A DNA stretch of 64,000 nt from Auraticoccus monumenti (GTDB lineage: Bacteria > Actinomycetota > Actinomycetes > Propionibacteriales > Propionibacteriaceae). Below are positions 55,806 to 64,000 of the stretch, one piece after another (within the stretch, counting starts at the first letter, position 1; every line of letters starts with the position of its first letter). Under the pieces are notes generated by a model. It searched no databases and was not told where the DNA came from. It was given only the letters and a program-made list of their open reading frames with translations. The translations under genes were made by a program, and so were the position numbers. The DNA lies in contig NZ_LT629688.1 of assembly GCF_900101785.1 (NCBI RefSeq), positions 1,426,001-1,490,000 on the forward strand. Direction: 5' to 3'.

Positions 55806-56422
55806 GCGGGGACGGCGCACCACCCGGGGCCGTGGTGCTGATGTGCCACGGCGGCTGGCCGCGGGGGAGAATGAAGGTGCGCTGGTGGTACCCGCCGGTG
55901 CAGCAGAACCGGCTGCTCGCCCGTGTGCTGGAGCGGCGGCTGGCCGCCCGCGGGGTGGTGGCGGTCCAGGTGCGCAACCGGTTCCGGGGCTGGAACGACC
56001 CCGAGCTGCCGGCGGTGGCCGACGCCCGGGAGGTCGCGGCGTCGCTCCGCGAGCGCTGGCCGGACGTCCCGCTGGTGCTGCTGGGCTACTCGATGGGAGC
56101 CCGCACGGTGGCCCGGCTCGCCCCCGAGGTCGGGCCGGTCGGGGTGGTCGCGCTGGCTCCCTGGTGGCCCGAGGACGAACCGGGCCTGGTGGGGACGCCG
56201 ACCGTGGTCGTGCACGGCGACCGCGACCTGCTGACCCCCGCCCGCGCCAGCCGGCGCACCGCGCAGTACCTGGCCGACCGCGGGACGCCGGTGCGCCGGG
56301 TCGTGCTGACCGGCGCCGGTCACTTCATGCTCCGCCGCCGCCGCGACTGGCAGCGGCTGGCCGTCGAGGCCGTCGAGCACCTGCTGGACCACGCCCCAGC
56401 ACCGACCCAGGAGGCACGATGA
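55802..56422 (+). CDS. Alpha/beta hydrolase
   Basis: The 206-residue protein has LMCHGGWPRG as oxyanion segment, the nucleophile elbow VLLGYSMGARTVARL with its serine, VHGDRDLLTPARAS with the acid and GAGHFML with the histidine. It resembles small dienelactone-hydrolase-like serine hydrolases; the substrate is unknown. The GTG overlaps the DUF1992 stop and its own stop overlaps the DUF1961 gene, so the three form one translation unit. Confidence 0.87.
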   Translation: MSGDGAPPGAVVLMCHGGWPRGRMKVRWWYPPVQQNRLLARVLERRLAARGVVAVQVRNRFRGWNDPELPAVADAREVAASLRERWPDVPLVLLGYSMGARTVARLAPEVGPVGVVALAPWWPEDEPGLVGTPTVVVHGDRDLLTPARASRRTAQYLADRGTPVRRVVLTGAGHFMLRRRRDWQRLAVEAVEHLLDHAPAPTQEAR

Positions 56423-57069
56423 CCACCTACCGCAACGCCCTGGACGGCTACGACGCCGTGCACGGGTTCCGGATGGAGGGCGAGGGCGAGGTGTCCTTCC
56501 CCCGAGGGCGGATGAGGCTGTCGAGCCGGCGCCCGGCCGAGGAGGGGCAGGCGGCCAACATCGTGTTCTGGTGCCCGGAGGAGTTCGGGCCGGACCTGCG
56601 GGTCAGCTGGAGCTTCTGGCCGCTGGTCGAGCCGGGGCTGGCCATCGCCTTCGTCTCCGCCCGCGGGCACGGCGACCGCGACCTCTTCGACCCGTCCCTG
56701 GCCCCCCGGACCGGCCCCTACGAGCAGTACCACTCCGGCGACCTCGACTGCTACCACGTGTCCTACTTCCGTCGCCGGTGGCCCGAGGAGCGCCGGTTCC
56801 ACACCTGCAACCTCCGCCGCAGCCACGGCTTCCACCTGGTGGCCCAGGGTGCGGACCCGATCCCCGACGTGGCCGACGCCGACGGGCCCTACCGCGTCAC
56901 CGTGCAGGTGCTGCGTGGCCGGGTCGGCGTCGACGTCGACGGGCTGCCGCTGCTGGACTGGCAGGACGACGGCTCCCTCGGGCCGGCGCTCACCGGCGGC
57001 AAGGTCGGGTTCCGCCAGATGGCCCCGCTCGTGGCCGAGTACGCCGACCTCGAGGTCGTCCCCCTCTGA
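56419..57069 (+). CDS. DUF1961 family protein
   Basis: The 216-residue protein matches DUF1961, a lectin/glucanase-like jelly roll found in polysaccharide-degrading bacteria: LRVSWSFWPLVEPGLAIAFVSARG, GPYEQYHSGDLDCYHVSYFRR and VTVQVLRGRVGVDVDGLPLLDW. It has no signal peptide. Its position just before the pectin operon suggests a role with sugar polymers, but it belongs to the upstream translation unit. Confidence 0.85.
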   Translation: MTTYRNALDGYDAVHGFRMEGEGEVSFPRGRMRLSSRRPAEEGQAANIVFWCPEEFGPDLRVSWSFWPLVEPGLAIAFVSARGHGDRDLFDPSLAPRTGPYEQYHSGDLDCYHVSYFRRRWPEERRFHTCNLRRSHGFHLVAQGADPIPDVADADGPYRVTVQVLRGRVGVDVDGLPLLDWQDDGSLGPALTGGKVGFRQMAPLVAEYADLEVVPL

Positions 57070-57095
57070 CCCCGGCGCGGGCGCCCCCTCACTCC

Positions 57096-57145
57096 ACTCT
57101 GCCCCGCTTCCGAGCACTCTGCCCCGCCTGTAGAAGGGGCAGAGT
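57096..57145 (+). terminator. Repeated-arm terminator after DUF1961
   Basis: CACTCTGCCCCGC occurs twice (57095 and 57115), and either ACTCTGCCCC arm can pair with GGGGCAGAGT at 57136-57145 in a perfect 10-bp stem. Confidence 0.65.
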
Positions 57146-57178
57146 CGGCGCAGACGGGGCGAGGTGCAGCATTCGTCA

Positions 57179-57207
57179 TTGACATTGATTCGTTTCAATC
57201 GTAGGTT
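57179..57207 (+). promoter_or_regulatory. Promoter of the rhamnogalacturonan operon with LacI-like operator
   Basis: TTGACA (57179-57184), a 17-bp spacer and TAGGTT (57202-57207) make a consensus-like promoter. Within the spacer lies TTGATTCGTTTCAA (57185-57198), which has the TTGA/CG/TCAA positions of LacI-family operators such as TTGAAACGTTTCAA. Repressor binding here would block RNA polymerase. Confidence 0.8.
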
Positions 57208-57245
57208 CGCAGCACATCCCGCACCGACGAGGGAGGCAGACACCG

Positions 57246-57971
57246 ATGTCTGAGAAAGCGCTACCCCACTCCGTGGTGGACGCCCCGCCGAGCACCGAGC
57301 ACTGGACCCTGCGGCTCAACGCGGCCTGCTCCGTGATCGCGACGATGGCCCTGCTCAACGTGTGCTGGCTCGCCTTCTCCCTCCTCGGTGGCGTCGTCCT
57401 CGGCGTGGCCCCGGCCAGCGTGGCGGTGGCCCACTGCGTCCGTGAACGCGGTCTCGGCCGGTCCGGGAACACGGTCGCCACCTTCGCCCGCACCTGGCGC
57501 CGGGAACTCGTCGGGGCCAACCTCGCCCTCCTGCCCCAGCTCCTCGTGCTGGTGGCGCTGGGCTGGAACTACCTCGCGTTCTCCGCCGCCGGACCCTCCG
57601 CCTCGGCCCCCCGGCTGGCCACCCTGGCCGGTCTGCTGCTGGTGGCCACCGTCGGCTGCTGGCTGCCTGCCTGCTACGTCCACTACGACCTGCCGCGCCG
57701 CCGCTTCCTGCTGACCGCGCTGCGCTTCACCCTGGCCCGGCCGGTCCCCAGCCTGCTGCAGCTCTTCGTGCTCGCGGCGGTCGGCTACACCTCCTACCGG
57801 CTCCCGGCCCTGGTGCCGTTCCTCTCCGTCGGGGCCCGGCTGTACCTCGCCACCTGGCTGGCGCTGCGCTTCTTCGCCGAGAACGAGGACCGGCTGGCCG
57901 GCACCTCCGACGACCCCGCCCCCGACGACCGGGCCCTGGGCCTGCCCACCGACCCCCTGCGGATGCGCTGA
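57246..57971 (+). CDS. DUF624 (YesL-like) membrane protein
   Basis: The 241-residue protein has five membrane helices in the DUF624/YesL pattern, with LNVCWLAFSLLGGVVLGVAPASVAVAHCVRE in the first pair. DUF624 genes accompany LplABC-type carbohydrate importers and pectin or hemicellulose enzymes in many bacteria; its action is unknown. It is the first gene of the operon, 38 bp after the -10 box. Confidence 0.87.
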   Translation: MSEKALPHSVVDAPPSTEHWTLRLNAACSVIATMALLNVCWLAFSLLGGVVLGVAPASVAVAHCVRERGLGRSGNTVATFARTWRRELVGANLALLPQLLVLVALGWNYLAFSAAGPSASAPRLATLAGLLLVATVGCWLPACYVHYDLPRRRFLLTALRFTLARPVPSLLQLFVLAAVGYTSYRLPALVPFLSVGARLYLATWLALRFFAENEDRLAGTSDDPAPDDRALGLPTDPLRMR

Positions 57972-57998
57972 AGCATCCTCGACAGAGATGGAGACACC

Positions 57999-59552
57999 AT
58001 GACCACACCTGCTCGCCGGAGCCTCGCCCCCGTGCTGGGCCGACGGACCTTCCTGGCCGGCTCCCTGACCGCGGTGGGACTGACCGCCACCGGGTGCGGT
58101 GGCGGTGGCGCCGGCGGCGACGCCGAGGACCTCGGCGTGGTCAAGATCATGGCCCCGGTCCTCAACAGCCAGACCCCCGACCCGGAGGGCCGGCTGCAGA
58201 AGGCCGTCGAGGAGCTGGTCGGCAAGAAGCTCGACATCACCTGGGTCCCGAACTCCAGCTACGGGGACCGGATGAACGTCACCCTGGCCTCGGACGACCT
58301 GCCGGAGGTGATGGTCGTGCAGGGCAAGGTCCCCTCCTTCGTGCAGTCCGCCGAGGCCGGGGCCTTCTGGGACCTGACCGACAAGCTCGGCCAGTACCCG
58401 AACCTGACGGCGGCGAACCCGGAGATCGCGCAGGCGGCCTCGGTGAACGGCACCTCCTACGGCGTCTTCCGCTCCCGCGACGAGATGCGGGTGACCACCA
58501 TCGTGCGCGCGGACTGGCTGGACAAGCTGGGTCTCGACGCCCCCGAGACGGTCGACGACCTCTACGAGGTGGCTAAGGCGTTCAAGGAGGAGCGGCCCGG
58601 CGGCAAGGAGAGCACCGGGCTGATCATCCCCAAGTGGCCCGGCGGCTACGCCAGCAACAGCCCCTACGACGTGATGGAGACCTGGTTCGGCGCCCCCAAC
58701 GCGTGGGGCGAGCGCGACGGCAGGCTGGTGCCCGGGTTCGACACCGAGGAGCACCTCGAGGCCGACCGCTTCATCCGCAAGATGCGCGAGGAGGGCCTGA
58801 TCAACGCCGACTTCGCCACCCTGGACAGCGCCAACTGGAACGACCCCTTCTTCAACGGCGACGGCGGCATGATCATCGACGTCGACTCGCGCATCTTCGT
58901 GCTGGCCAAGCTGTTCGAGGAGCAGGACCCGGGCAACGGCTACAGCTACCTGGCCCAGACCGGCAACCTGGTCGGGCCCGACGGCGAGCGGCACTCGCTG
59001 CCGTCCTCGGGCTTCAGCGGCTTCCTGGCGATCTCCAAGCAGAGCGTGCCCACCGAGGAGGAGCTGGCCGACGTCCTCGCCATGCTGGACACGATGGCCA
59101 CCAAGGAGGGCCAGGTGCTGATGAACAACGGCATCGAGGGCGAGAACTTCACCGTGGAGGACGGCTACAGCCTCCCCGCCGAGGGCCCCGACGCCGAGGT
59201 GCTGACCAACGACGCCACCGCCTTCGCCCAGCTCGGCACCAACAACGCGGGCTACCAGGCCTACCAGGCGGCGCCGGAGAACGAGGCGGCCAAGGAGGCC
59301 TACGACCGCCGCGACATGCTGCGGGCCCGCGACCTGGAGACGGCCGTCTACAACGCCGCCGCCGCGCTGGTCTCGCCCACCGCCAGCAGCCAGGGCGCGG
59401 TGCTGGACCAGATCGTGGCCGACGCGCGCATCCAGTACGTCGCCGGCCAGATCGACGAGGCGGGCTACCGCGCCGAGATCCAGCGCTGGCACACCTCCGG
59501 TGGCGACCAGGTCATCACCGAGATCAACGACCTCGCCGCCCAGCTGAGGTGA
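57999..59552 (+). CDS. Carbohydrate ABC transporter substrate-binding lipoprotein (LplA-like)
   Basis: The 517-residue protein has a twin-arginine signal (GRRTFLAGS, R15 and R16) and a lipobox with C33 (LTATGC), so it is exported folded and lipid-anchored. The mature chain matches the LplA/YtcQ type of oligosaccharide-binding proteins, with IMAPVLNSQTPDPEGRLQKAVEELVG and DLYEVAKAFKEERPGGKESTGLI. The likely ligand is an unsaturated rhamnogalacturonan oligosaccharide. The stop overlaps the first permease gene (GTGA). Confidence 0.92.
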   Translation: MTTPARRSLAPVLGRRTFLAGSLTAVGLTATGCGGGGAGGDAEDLGVVKIMAPVLNSQTPDPEGRLQKAVEELVGKKLDITWVPNSSYGDRMNVTLASDDLPEVMVVQGKVPSFVQSAEAGAFWDLTDKLGQYPNLTAANPEIAQAASVNGTSYGVFRSRDEMRVTTIVRADWLDKLGLDAPETVDDLYEVAKAFKEERPGGKESTGLIIPKWPGGYASNSPYDVMETWFGAPNAWGERDGRLVPGFDTEEHLEADRFIRKMREEGLINADFATLDSANWNDPFFNGDGGMIIDVDSRIFVLAKLFEEQDPGNGYSYLAQTGNLVGPDGERHSLPSSGFSGFLAISKQSVPTEEELADVLAMLDTMATKEGQVLMNNGIEGENFTVEDGYSLPAEGPDAEVLTNDATAFAQLGTNNAGYQAYQAAPENEAAKEAYDRRDMLRARDLETAVYNAAAALVSPTASSQGAVLDQIVADARIQYVAGQIDEAGYRAEIQRWHTSGGDQVITEINDLAAQLR

Positions 59553-60526
59553 GCACCTCGGTCGAGCACGTGGCCCCGACCTCCCCGGGAGCACCGGGAG
59601 GGTCGGGCCACGTCGAGCGGAAGGTCGGCCTCCGGGCGCGCATGCTGCGCTACCGCTGGCTGTACCTGCTGCTGCTGCCGGGGGTGGTGTACTTCGCGGT
59701 CTTCCGCTACGCCCCGATGTACGGGATCACCATCGCCTTCCAGGACTACCTGCCGTTCCTCGGCATGACGGGCAGCCCGTGGGTGGGGTTCAAGCACTTC
59801 GAGGCGCTGTTCGCCAGCCCCGACTTCCCGCGGCTGCTGCGGAACACCCTGATCCTGGCCTTCCTCAACGTGGTGATCGTCTTCCCGGCCCCCATCGTCG
59901 TGGCCCTGATGCTCAACGAGCTGCGGCTGCAGATCGTGAAGCGGACGGTGCAGTCGCTGATCTACATCCCGCACTTCCTGTCCTGGACGATCGTCGCGTC
60001 CCTGACCTACCTGCTGTTCGCCCTGGACGTCGGCGCGATCACGGTGGCGGCCAACGACCTCACCGGCGGCCGGATCGACTTCCTGGCCGACCCGGACTGG
60101 TTCCGGCCGCTGATCGTGCTGCAGACGCTGTGGAAGTCCACCGGGTGGGGGACGATCATCTACCTCGCCGCGCTGGCCGGGGTCGACCCGAACCTGTACG
60201 AGGCGGCGAAGATCGACGGGGCGAACCGGTGGCAGCAGCTCCGCCACATCACCCTCCCGGCGATCATGAGCACGGTGGTGATCATGGCCATCCTGCTGTC
60301 GGGGAACCTGCTGGACACCGGCTTCGAGCAGATCTACCTGATGACCAACAGCCTGAACCGGTCGGTGGCCGACGTCTTCGACACCTACGTCTACTACCTC
60401 GGCATCACCCAGGGCTCGTACTCCTACTCCACCGCGGTGGGGCTGTTCAAGGCCGTGATCGGGATCATCCTGATCTTCGGCTCCAACTGGATCGCGCGCC
60501 GTGTCGGCCAGCGCGGCCTCTTCTGA
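59549..60526 (+). CDS. Carbohydrate ABC transporter permease (LplB-like)
   Basis: The 325-residue permease has six helices and begins its core with RYRWLYLLLLPGVVYFAVFRYAPMYGITIAFQDY, a strong LplB signature. The EAA loop is YEAAKIDGANRWQQLRHITLP. The GTG at 59549 overlaps the stop of the binding protein. A longer frame upstream within that gene is not coding. Confidence 0.94.
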   Translation: MSTSVEHVAPTSPGAPGGSGHVERKVGLRARMLRYRWLYLLLLPGVVYFAVFRYAPMYGITIAFQDYLPFLGMTGSPWVGFKHFEALFASPDFPRLLRNTLILAFLNVVIVFPAPIVVALMLNELRLQIVKRTVQSLIYIPHFLSWTIVASLTYLLFALDVGAITVAANDLTGGRIDFLADPDWFRPLIVLQTLWKSTGWGTIIYLAALAGVDPNLYEAAKIDGANRWQQLRHITLPAIMSTVVIMAILLSGNLLDTGFEQIYLMTNSLNRSVADVFDTYVYYLGITQGSYSYSTAVGLFKAVIGIILIFGSNWIARRVGQRGLF

Positions 60527-60539
60527 GAAGGAGCGCGTC

Positions 60540-61511
60540 GTGACGAACACCGACGACGTCCGCGCCGACGTCGTGCCCGCCGCCCTCGAGCGCGAGCATC
60601 AGGAGGGCACACCCACCCGGTCGCCGGGTCGCGGCCGCAGGCAGCAGGAGCCGCTCGGCTCGCGGGTCTTCGACGGGGTGAACCTGCTGGTGCTGGTGGC
60701 CCTGGGGGTGATCACCGTGCTGCCGTTCATCTACGTCATCGCCGGGTCCTTCGCGGGGGAGGCCGAGCTCGCCTCGCGGCCGTTCTTCCTGTGGCCGAAC
60801 GACGTCGACCTGTCCAGCTACGCCTACATCTTCTCCACCGGCACCTTCCTGCGGAGCCTGCTGGTCACCATCGGGGTGACCGCGGTGGGGACGCTGGTGC
60901 AGCTGGCGCTGACCGCCACGATGGCCTACCCGCTGGCCAACCGGGCGCTGCCCGGACGCAACCTGGTGCTGAACCTGGTGATCTTCACGATGGTGTTCGG
61001 CGGAGGGATGATCCCGACGTTCCTGATCGTGCGCGAGCTGGGGCTGCTGAACTCCTACTGGTCGCTGATCCTGCCGCTGGCGATCAGCCCCTTCTACCTG
61101 GTGATCATCAAGAACTTCTTCCAGGAGCTCCCCGAGGAGCTGCAGGAGGCCGGGCGCATCGACGGCTGCTCCGAGCTGGGGGTCTTCTTCCGGATCGTGC
61201 TCCCGCTCTCCAAGCCGATCCTGGCCACCTTCGGGCTGTTCTACGCCGTCGGCATCTGGAACGACTTCATGTCCCCGCTGCTCTACATCGACGACTCCAG
61301 CAAGTGGACGCTGCAGATGTTCATCCGCCAGGTGACGGTGTCGGCCGACCTGGCCTCCACCCTCGGTCAGCTCGACCCGGCCTACATCCCGCCGGAGCAG
61401 GGCGTGAAGTTCGCCACCGTCGTGGTGGGCACGGTGCCGATCCTGCTGATCTACCCCTTCCTGCAGAAGCACTTCGCCAAGGGCATGCTGATCGGCTCGG
61501 TCAAGGGGTGA
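60540..61511 (+). CDS. Carbohydrate ABC transporter permease (LplC-like)
   Basis: The 323-residue partner permease has six helices, FGGGMIPTFLIVRELGLLNSYW and the EAA loop LQEAGRIDGCSELGVFFRIVLP, ending in KHFAKGMLIGSVKG, the characteristic LplC/YtcP C-terminus. The GTG at 60540 has a GAAGGAG site upstream. No ATPase gene is present in the operon, so a shared MsiK-type ATPase is probably used. The stop overlaps the esterase gene. Confidence 0.94.
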   Translation: MTNTDDVRADVVPAALEREHQEGTPTRSPGRGRRQQEPLGSRVFDGVNLLVLVALGVITVLPFIYVIAGSFAGEAELASRPFFLWPNDVDLSSYAYIFSTGTFLRSLLVTIGVTAVGTLVQLALTATMAYPLANRALPGRNLVLNLVIFTMVFGGGMIPTFLIVRELGLLNSYWSLILPLAISPFYLVIIKNFFQELPEELQEAGRIDGCSELGVFFRIVLPLSKPILATFGLFYAVGIWNDFMSPLLYIDDSSKWTLQMFIRQVTVSADLASTLGQLDPAYIPPEQGVKFATVVVGTVPILLIYPFLQKHFAKGMLIGSVKG

Positions 61512-62227
61512 GCCCGACGACCGACCCGGTCCGGGTGCTGCTGGCCGGGGACTCGACCGTGGCCGCCTGCCCGGCGCACGAGACGCCGATGTCGGGGTGG
61601 GGCCCGCACCTCGCGGCCCCGCTCAACGCGGCCCTGGGCGCCCGCGCCGCCCGGGCCGACCAGGACCCGCGTCCGGTGCACGTGCTCAACACGGCCAAGG
61701 GCGGCGCCACCACCGAGAGCCACCGGGACGAGGGCCTCTGGGCGGCGCTGCTGGCCGAGCTGCGCGCCGGTGACGTCGTGGTGCTCCAGTTCGGGCACAA
61801 CGACCAGAAGCAGCAGCACCTGGCCGCCGGCGCCGGCTACACCGAGCTGCTCGAACGGGCCTGCGCGGAGGTCCTCGCCGCCGGTGCCAGCCCGGTGCTC
61901 TGCACACCGGTGGAGCGACGGCGCTGGGTCGACGGGGTGCAGCAGAGCACCCACGGCGACCACCCCCGGGCCGTCCGCGGCCTGGCCACCCGTCTCGGTC
62001 TGTCGTGCATCGACCTCACCGCCGCCACCACCGCGCTCTACCAGCGGCTGGGCGAGGACGGCTCGGCCGCGCTCTTCACCCACCTGCCGCCGGGCTCCCC
62101 GCTCTGGCCCGACGGGTGCGCCGACGACACCCACTTCTCCTTCACCGGGGCCGTGCAGGTGGCCGAGCTGGTCGCCGCCGCACTGGTCCAGGGGTGGGAC
62201 GAGCTCGAACCCCAGGAGACACCGTGA
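61508..62227 (+). CDS. SGNH-family rhamnogalacturonan acetylesterase
   Basis: The 239-residue enzyme removes acetyl groups from rhamnogalacturonan. Block I is LLAGDSTVAA with nucleophile S16, block III is LQFGHNDQK (N98, D99) and the DxxH pair is D206/H209 in DDTHFSFTGA, the carbohydrate esterase 12 pattern. With no signal peptide, it probably acts on imported oligosaccharides. It overlaps both neighbours by 4 bp. Confidence 0.9.
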   Translation: MSPTTDPVRVLLAGDSTVAACPAHETPMSGWGPHLAAPLNAALGARAARADQDPRPVHVLNTAKGGATTESHRDEGLWAALLAELRAGDVVVLQFGHNDQKQQHLAAGAGYTELLERACAEVLAAGASPVLCTPVERRRWVDGVQQSTHGDHPRAVRGLATRLGLSCIDLTAATTALYQRLGEDGSAALFTHLPPGSPLWPDGCADDTHFSFTGAVQVAELVAAALVQGWDELEPQETP

Positions 62228-64000
62228 CCGCGACCCCCCTCCGCTGGCTGACCCGCCCCCGCTCCCAGGCCGTCACCTGGGGCGTGCCCTGGGCGCGGGG
62301 CACGGTCGCGGCCGACGACGGCTTCACCCTCACCCGCCCGGACGGTTCCGCGGTGCCGCTGCAGAGCTGGGTCACCGCCCGCTGGCCCGACGGCAGCGTC
62401 AAGTGGTCCGCCCACGCCACCCCCGCCAGCGACGACCCCGCCGACCGCTACACCCTGAGCCCGACGCCGGAGCAGGCGCCGGTGGCCCCGACCGCGCCGG
62501 TGGTCTCGGTCGTCGAGCGCGGCGGAGCGCTGGTGGTCGACACCGGCCCCGTGCGCTGGACGGTCCCCACCTCCGGGCCGGTGGTCGTCTCCGGTGCCGA
62601 GCGCGATGACCGCCAGGTGGTGGGCCCCGTCGAGCTGGTCAGCCTCTGGCAGGGCGAGCCCACCCCCGACAGCGGCGGCGGTGTGGTCCGGGAGGAGCTG
62701 CGCGGCACGGCCGAGGAGGTCGTCGTCGAGCAGGACGGACCGGTCCGGGCCGTGCTCCGGGTCACCGGTCGCCACCAGGGACCCGACGCCGGGGCGTCCC
62801 GGGGCGGCCGCGGTCCGTGGCTCTCCTTCACCGTGCGGCTGGTCTTCTCCGCCGGCTCCGAGGAGCTGCGGGTGGTGCACTCCCTGGTCTGGGACGGCGA
62901 CGCCGAGCAGGACTTCCTCGCCGGGCTCGGTCTGCGCGCGGCGGTGCCGATGCGGGACGCCCTGCACGACCGCCACGTCCGGCTGGCCGGGACCGCGCGC
63001 GAGGACGGCGCTGTCGGCTTCCTGACCGAGGCCGTCCGCGGGATCACGGGTCTGCGCCGCGACCCCGGTGAGCACGTCCGCCGGGCCCAGGTCGAGGGGC
63101 GGCCCTGCCCGCCGACGCAGGAGTGGGCGCCGGAGGTGTCGAGCCGGCTGGGGCTGGTCCCCGCCTGGGAGGACTGGACCCTGGACCAGACCACCGCCGA
63201 CGGCTACCGGCTGGCCAAGCGGACCGGGTCCGGTCACGCCTGGGTGACCATCCCCTCCGGACGCCGGTCGGCGGGCTACGGCTACCTCGGCGGGCCCGGC
63301 GGCGGCCTCGGGTTCGGGCTGCGGCACTTCTGGCAGCAGCACCCCACCCGCCTCGACGTCCGCGGCGCGGCCGGGGAGACGGCCGACGCCACCGTCTGGA
63401 TGTGGTCGCCCTCGGCCCCGGTGATGGACCTGCGGTTCTACCACGACGGCCTCGGCCAGGAGGACTTCGCCAGCCAGCTGGAGGCCCTGGAGATCACCTA
63501 CGAGGACCACGAGCCCGGCTTCGGCGACGCCCACGGCATCGCCCGCACCCACGAGCTCACCCTCCGTGCCCACGCCAGCACCCCCCGCGCGGAGGAGCTG
63601 GCCGAGCACGCCGCGGTGCTGGAGGACCCGGCCCTGCTGGTCTGCGACCCGGAGCGGTGGCAGGCCGCCGGCGTCCTGGGCGACTGGTCGCTGCCGGACC
63701 GCAGCACGCCGGCCCGGGCGGCCGTGGAGGACCGTCTGGACCTGCTCCTGGACTTCTACCGGGGTCAGCAGGAGCAGCGCCGCTGGTACGGGTTCTGGGA
63801 CTTCGGCGACGTCATGCACACCTACGACCCCGACCGCCACCAGTGGCGCTACGACGTCGGCGGCTACGCCTGGGACAACTCCGAGCTGAGCCCGGACCTG
63901 TGGCTCTGGTACTCCTTCCTGCGCACCGGACGGGCCGACGTCTTCCGGTTCGCCGAGGCCATGACCCGCCACACCGGTGAGGTGGACGTCTACCACGCCG
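62224..64000 (+). CDS. Exo-rhamnogalacturonan lyase-like protein (PcRGLX/YetA, PL26-like), 3' partial
   Basis: The frame runs off the right edge after about 592 residues. It begins PLRWLTRPRSQAVTWGVPWARGTV, then LPLQSWVTARWPDGSVKWSAHAT-like and FTVRLVFSAGSEELRVVHSLVWDGD segments, and continues RRWYGFWDFGDVMHTYDPDRHQWRYDVGGYAWDN. This is the layout of YetA and fungal PcRGLX, with a RIFT-barrel N-terminus and an alpha-barrel catalytic part. PcRGLX is an exo-acting rhamnogalacturonan lyase. The acetylesterase and LplABC neighbours fit that role. The GTG overlaps the esterase stop. Confidence 0.87.
   Translation, partial: MTATPLRWLTRPRSQAVTWGVPWARGTVAADDGFTLTRPDGSAVPLQSWVTARWPDGSVKWSAHATPASDDPADRYTLSPTPEQAPVAPTAPVVSVVERGGALVVDTGPVRWTVPTSGPVVVSGAERDDRQVVGPVELVSLWQGEPTPDSGGGVVREELRGTAEEVVVEQDGPVRAVLRVTGRHQGPDAGASRGGRGPWLSFTVRLVFSAGSEELRVVHSLVWDGDAEQDFLAGLGLRAAVPMRDALHDRHVRLAGTAREDGAVGFLTEAVRGITGLRRDPGEHVRRAQVEGRPCPPTQEWAPEVSSRLGLVPAWEDWTLDQTTADGYRLAKRTGSGHAWVTIPSGRRSAGYGYLGGPGGGLGFGLRHFWQQHPTRLDVRGAAGETADATVWMWSPSAPVMDLRFYHDGLGQEDFASQLEALEITYEDHEPGFGDAHGIARTHELTLRAHASTPRAEELAEHAAVLEDPALLVCDPERWQAAGVLGDWSLPDRSTPARAAVEDRLDLLLDFYRGQQEQRRWYGFWDFGDVMHTYDPDRHQWRYDVGGYAWDNSELSPDLWLWYSFLRTGRADVFRFAEAMTRHTGEVDVYHA

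Overview
This window is chromosomal DNA from a very GC-rich actinomycete. Strong third-position GC bias gives long antisense shadow frames, GTG starts are common, and many promoters carry a TAGGnT -10 element. DUF3151, DUF2510 and class E sortase genes, the rifamycin-associated element (RAE) in front of rox, and a DasR-like GntR regulator all point to Actinomycetota. A Propionibacteriaceae or Nocardioidaceae-like organism is plausible, but the sequence does not prove it. I saw no tRNA, rRNA, CRISPR array, prophage or intact insertion sequence.

Layout. 1-4.1 kb: a truncated P-loop kinase, a class A beta-lactamase-fold serine hydrolase, a glutaminase with a STAS tail, and an M20 peptidase. 4.2-11.4 kb: a tightly overlapping operon with an oligopeptide-type ABC importer, an S66 LD-carboxypeptidase and a SIS-domain protein; together they look like cell-wall peptide (muropeptide) recovery. 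11.4-18.9 kb: housekeeping and envelope genes (DUF2510, sortase E, LemA, TrmH/SpoU methyltransferase), a DasR-like GntR regulator, Ohr, class II aldolase and DUF3151. 18.9-19.1 kb: remnants of an ABC exporter and a TetR regulator fused tail to tail. 19.2-23.3 kb: purA, purD, purB. 23.5-31.9 kb: accessory genes including a nuclease, rifampicin monooxygenase with its RAE, a two-component system, a membrane protein, an epimerase and a lipid kinase. 32.0-35.3 kb: purC, purS, purQ and a membrane protein. 35.4-42.3 kb: accessory block with a GlcD-like oxidase, a hydrolase, two divergent ArsR-AHSA1 pairs and a PNPOx/MocR pair. 42.4-47.2 kb: purL, an M20 dipeptidase, an SRPBCC protein. 47.3-57.1 kb: LacI regulator, a Gfo/Idh-aldo/keto reductase fusion, MFS carrier, ABC-2 exporter, PhoD with a PHO box, DUF1992, hydrolase, DUF1961. 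57.2-64.0 kb (runs off the end): a LacI-type-controlled pectin (rhamnogalacturonan) operon with a DUF624 protein, LplABC-like importer, acetylesterase and PL26/YetA-like protein.

Purine biosynthesis is the backbone: purA, D, B, C, S, Q and L are all here, but split into three groups by accessory DNA. The most informative non-coding signals are the RAE before rox, dre-like sites shared by the GntR gene and fba, a PHO box before phoD, palindromes before each ArsR gene and between lacI and the fusion gene, a LacI-like operator inside the promoter of the pectin operon, and a leader with competing hairpins before the MFS gene.
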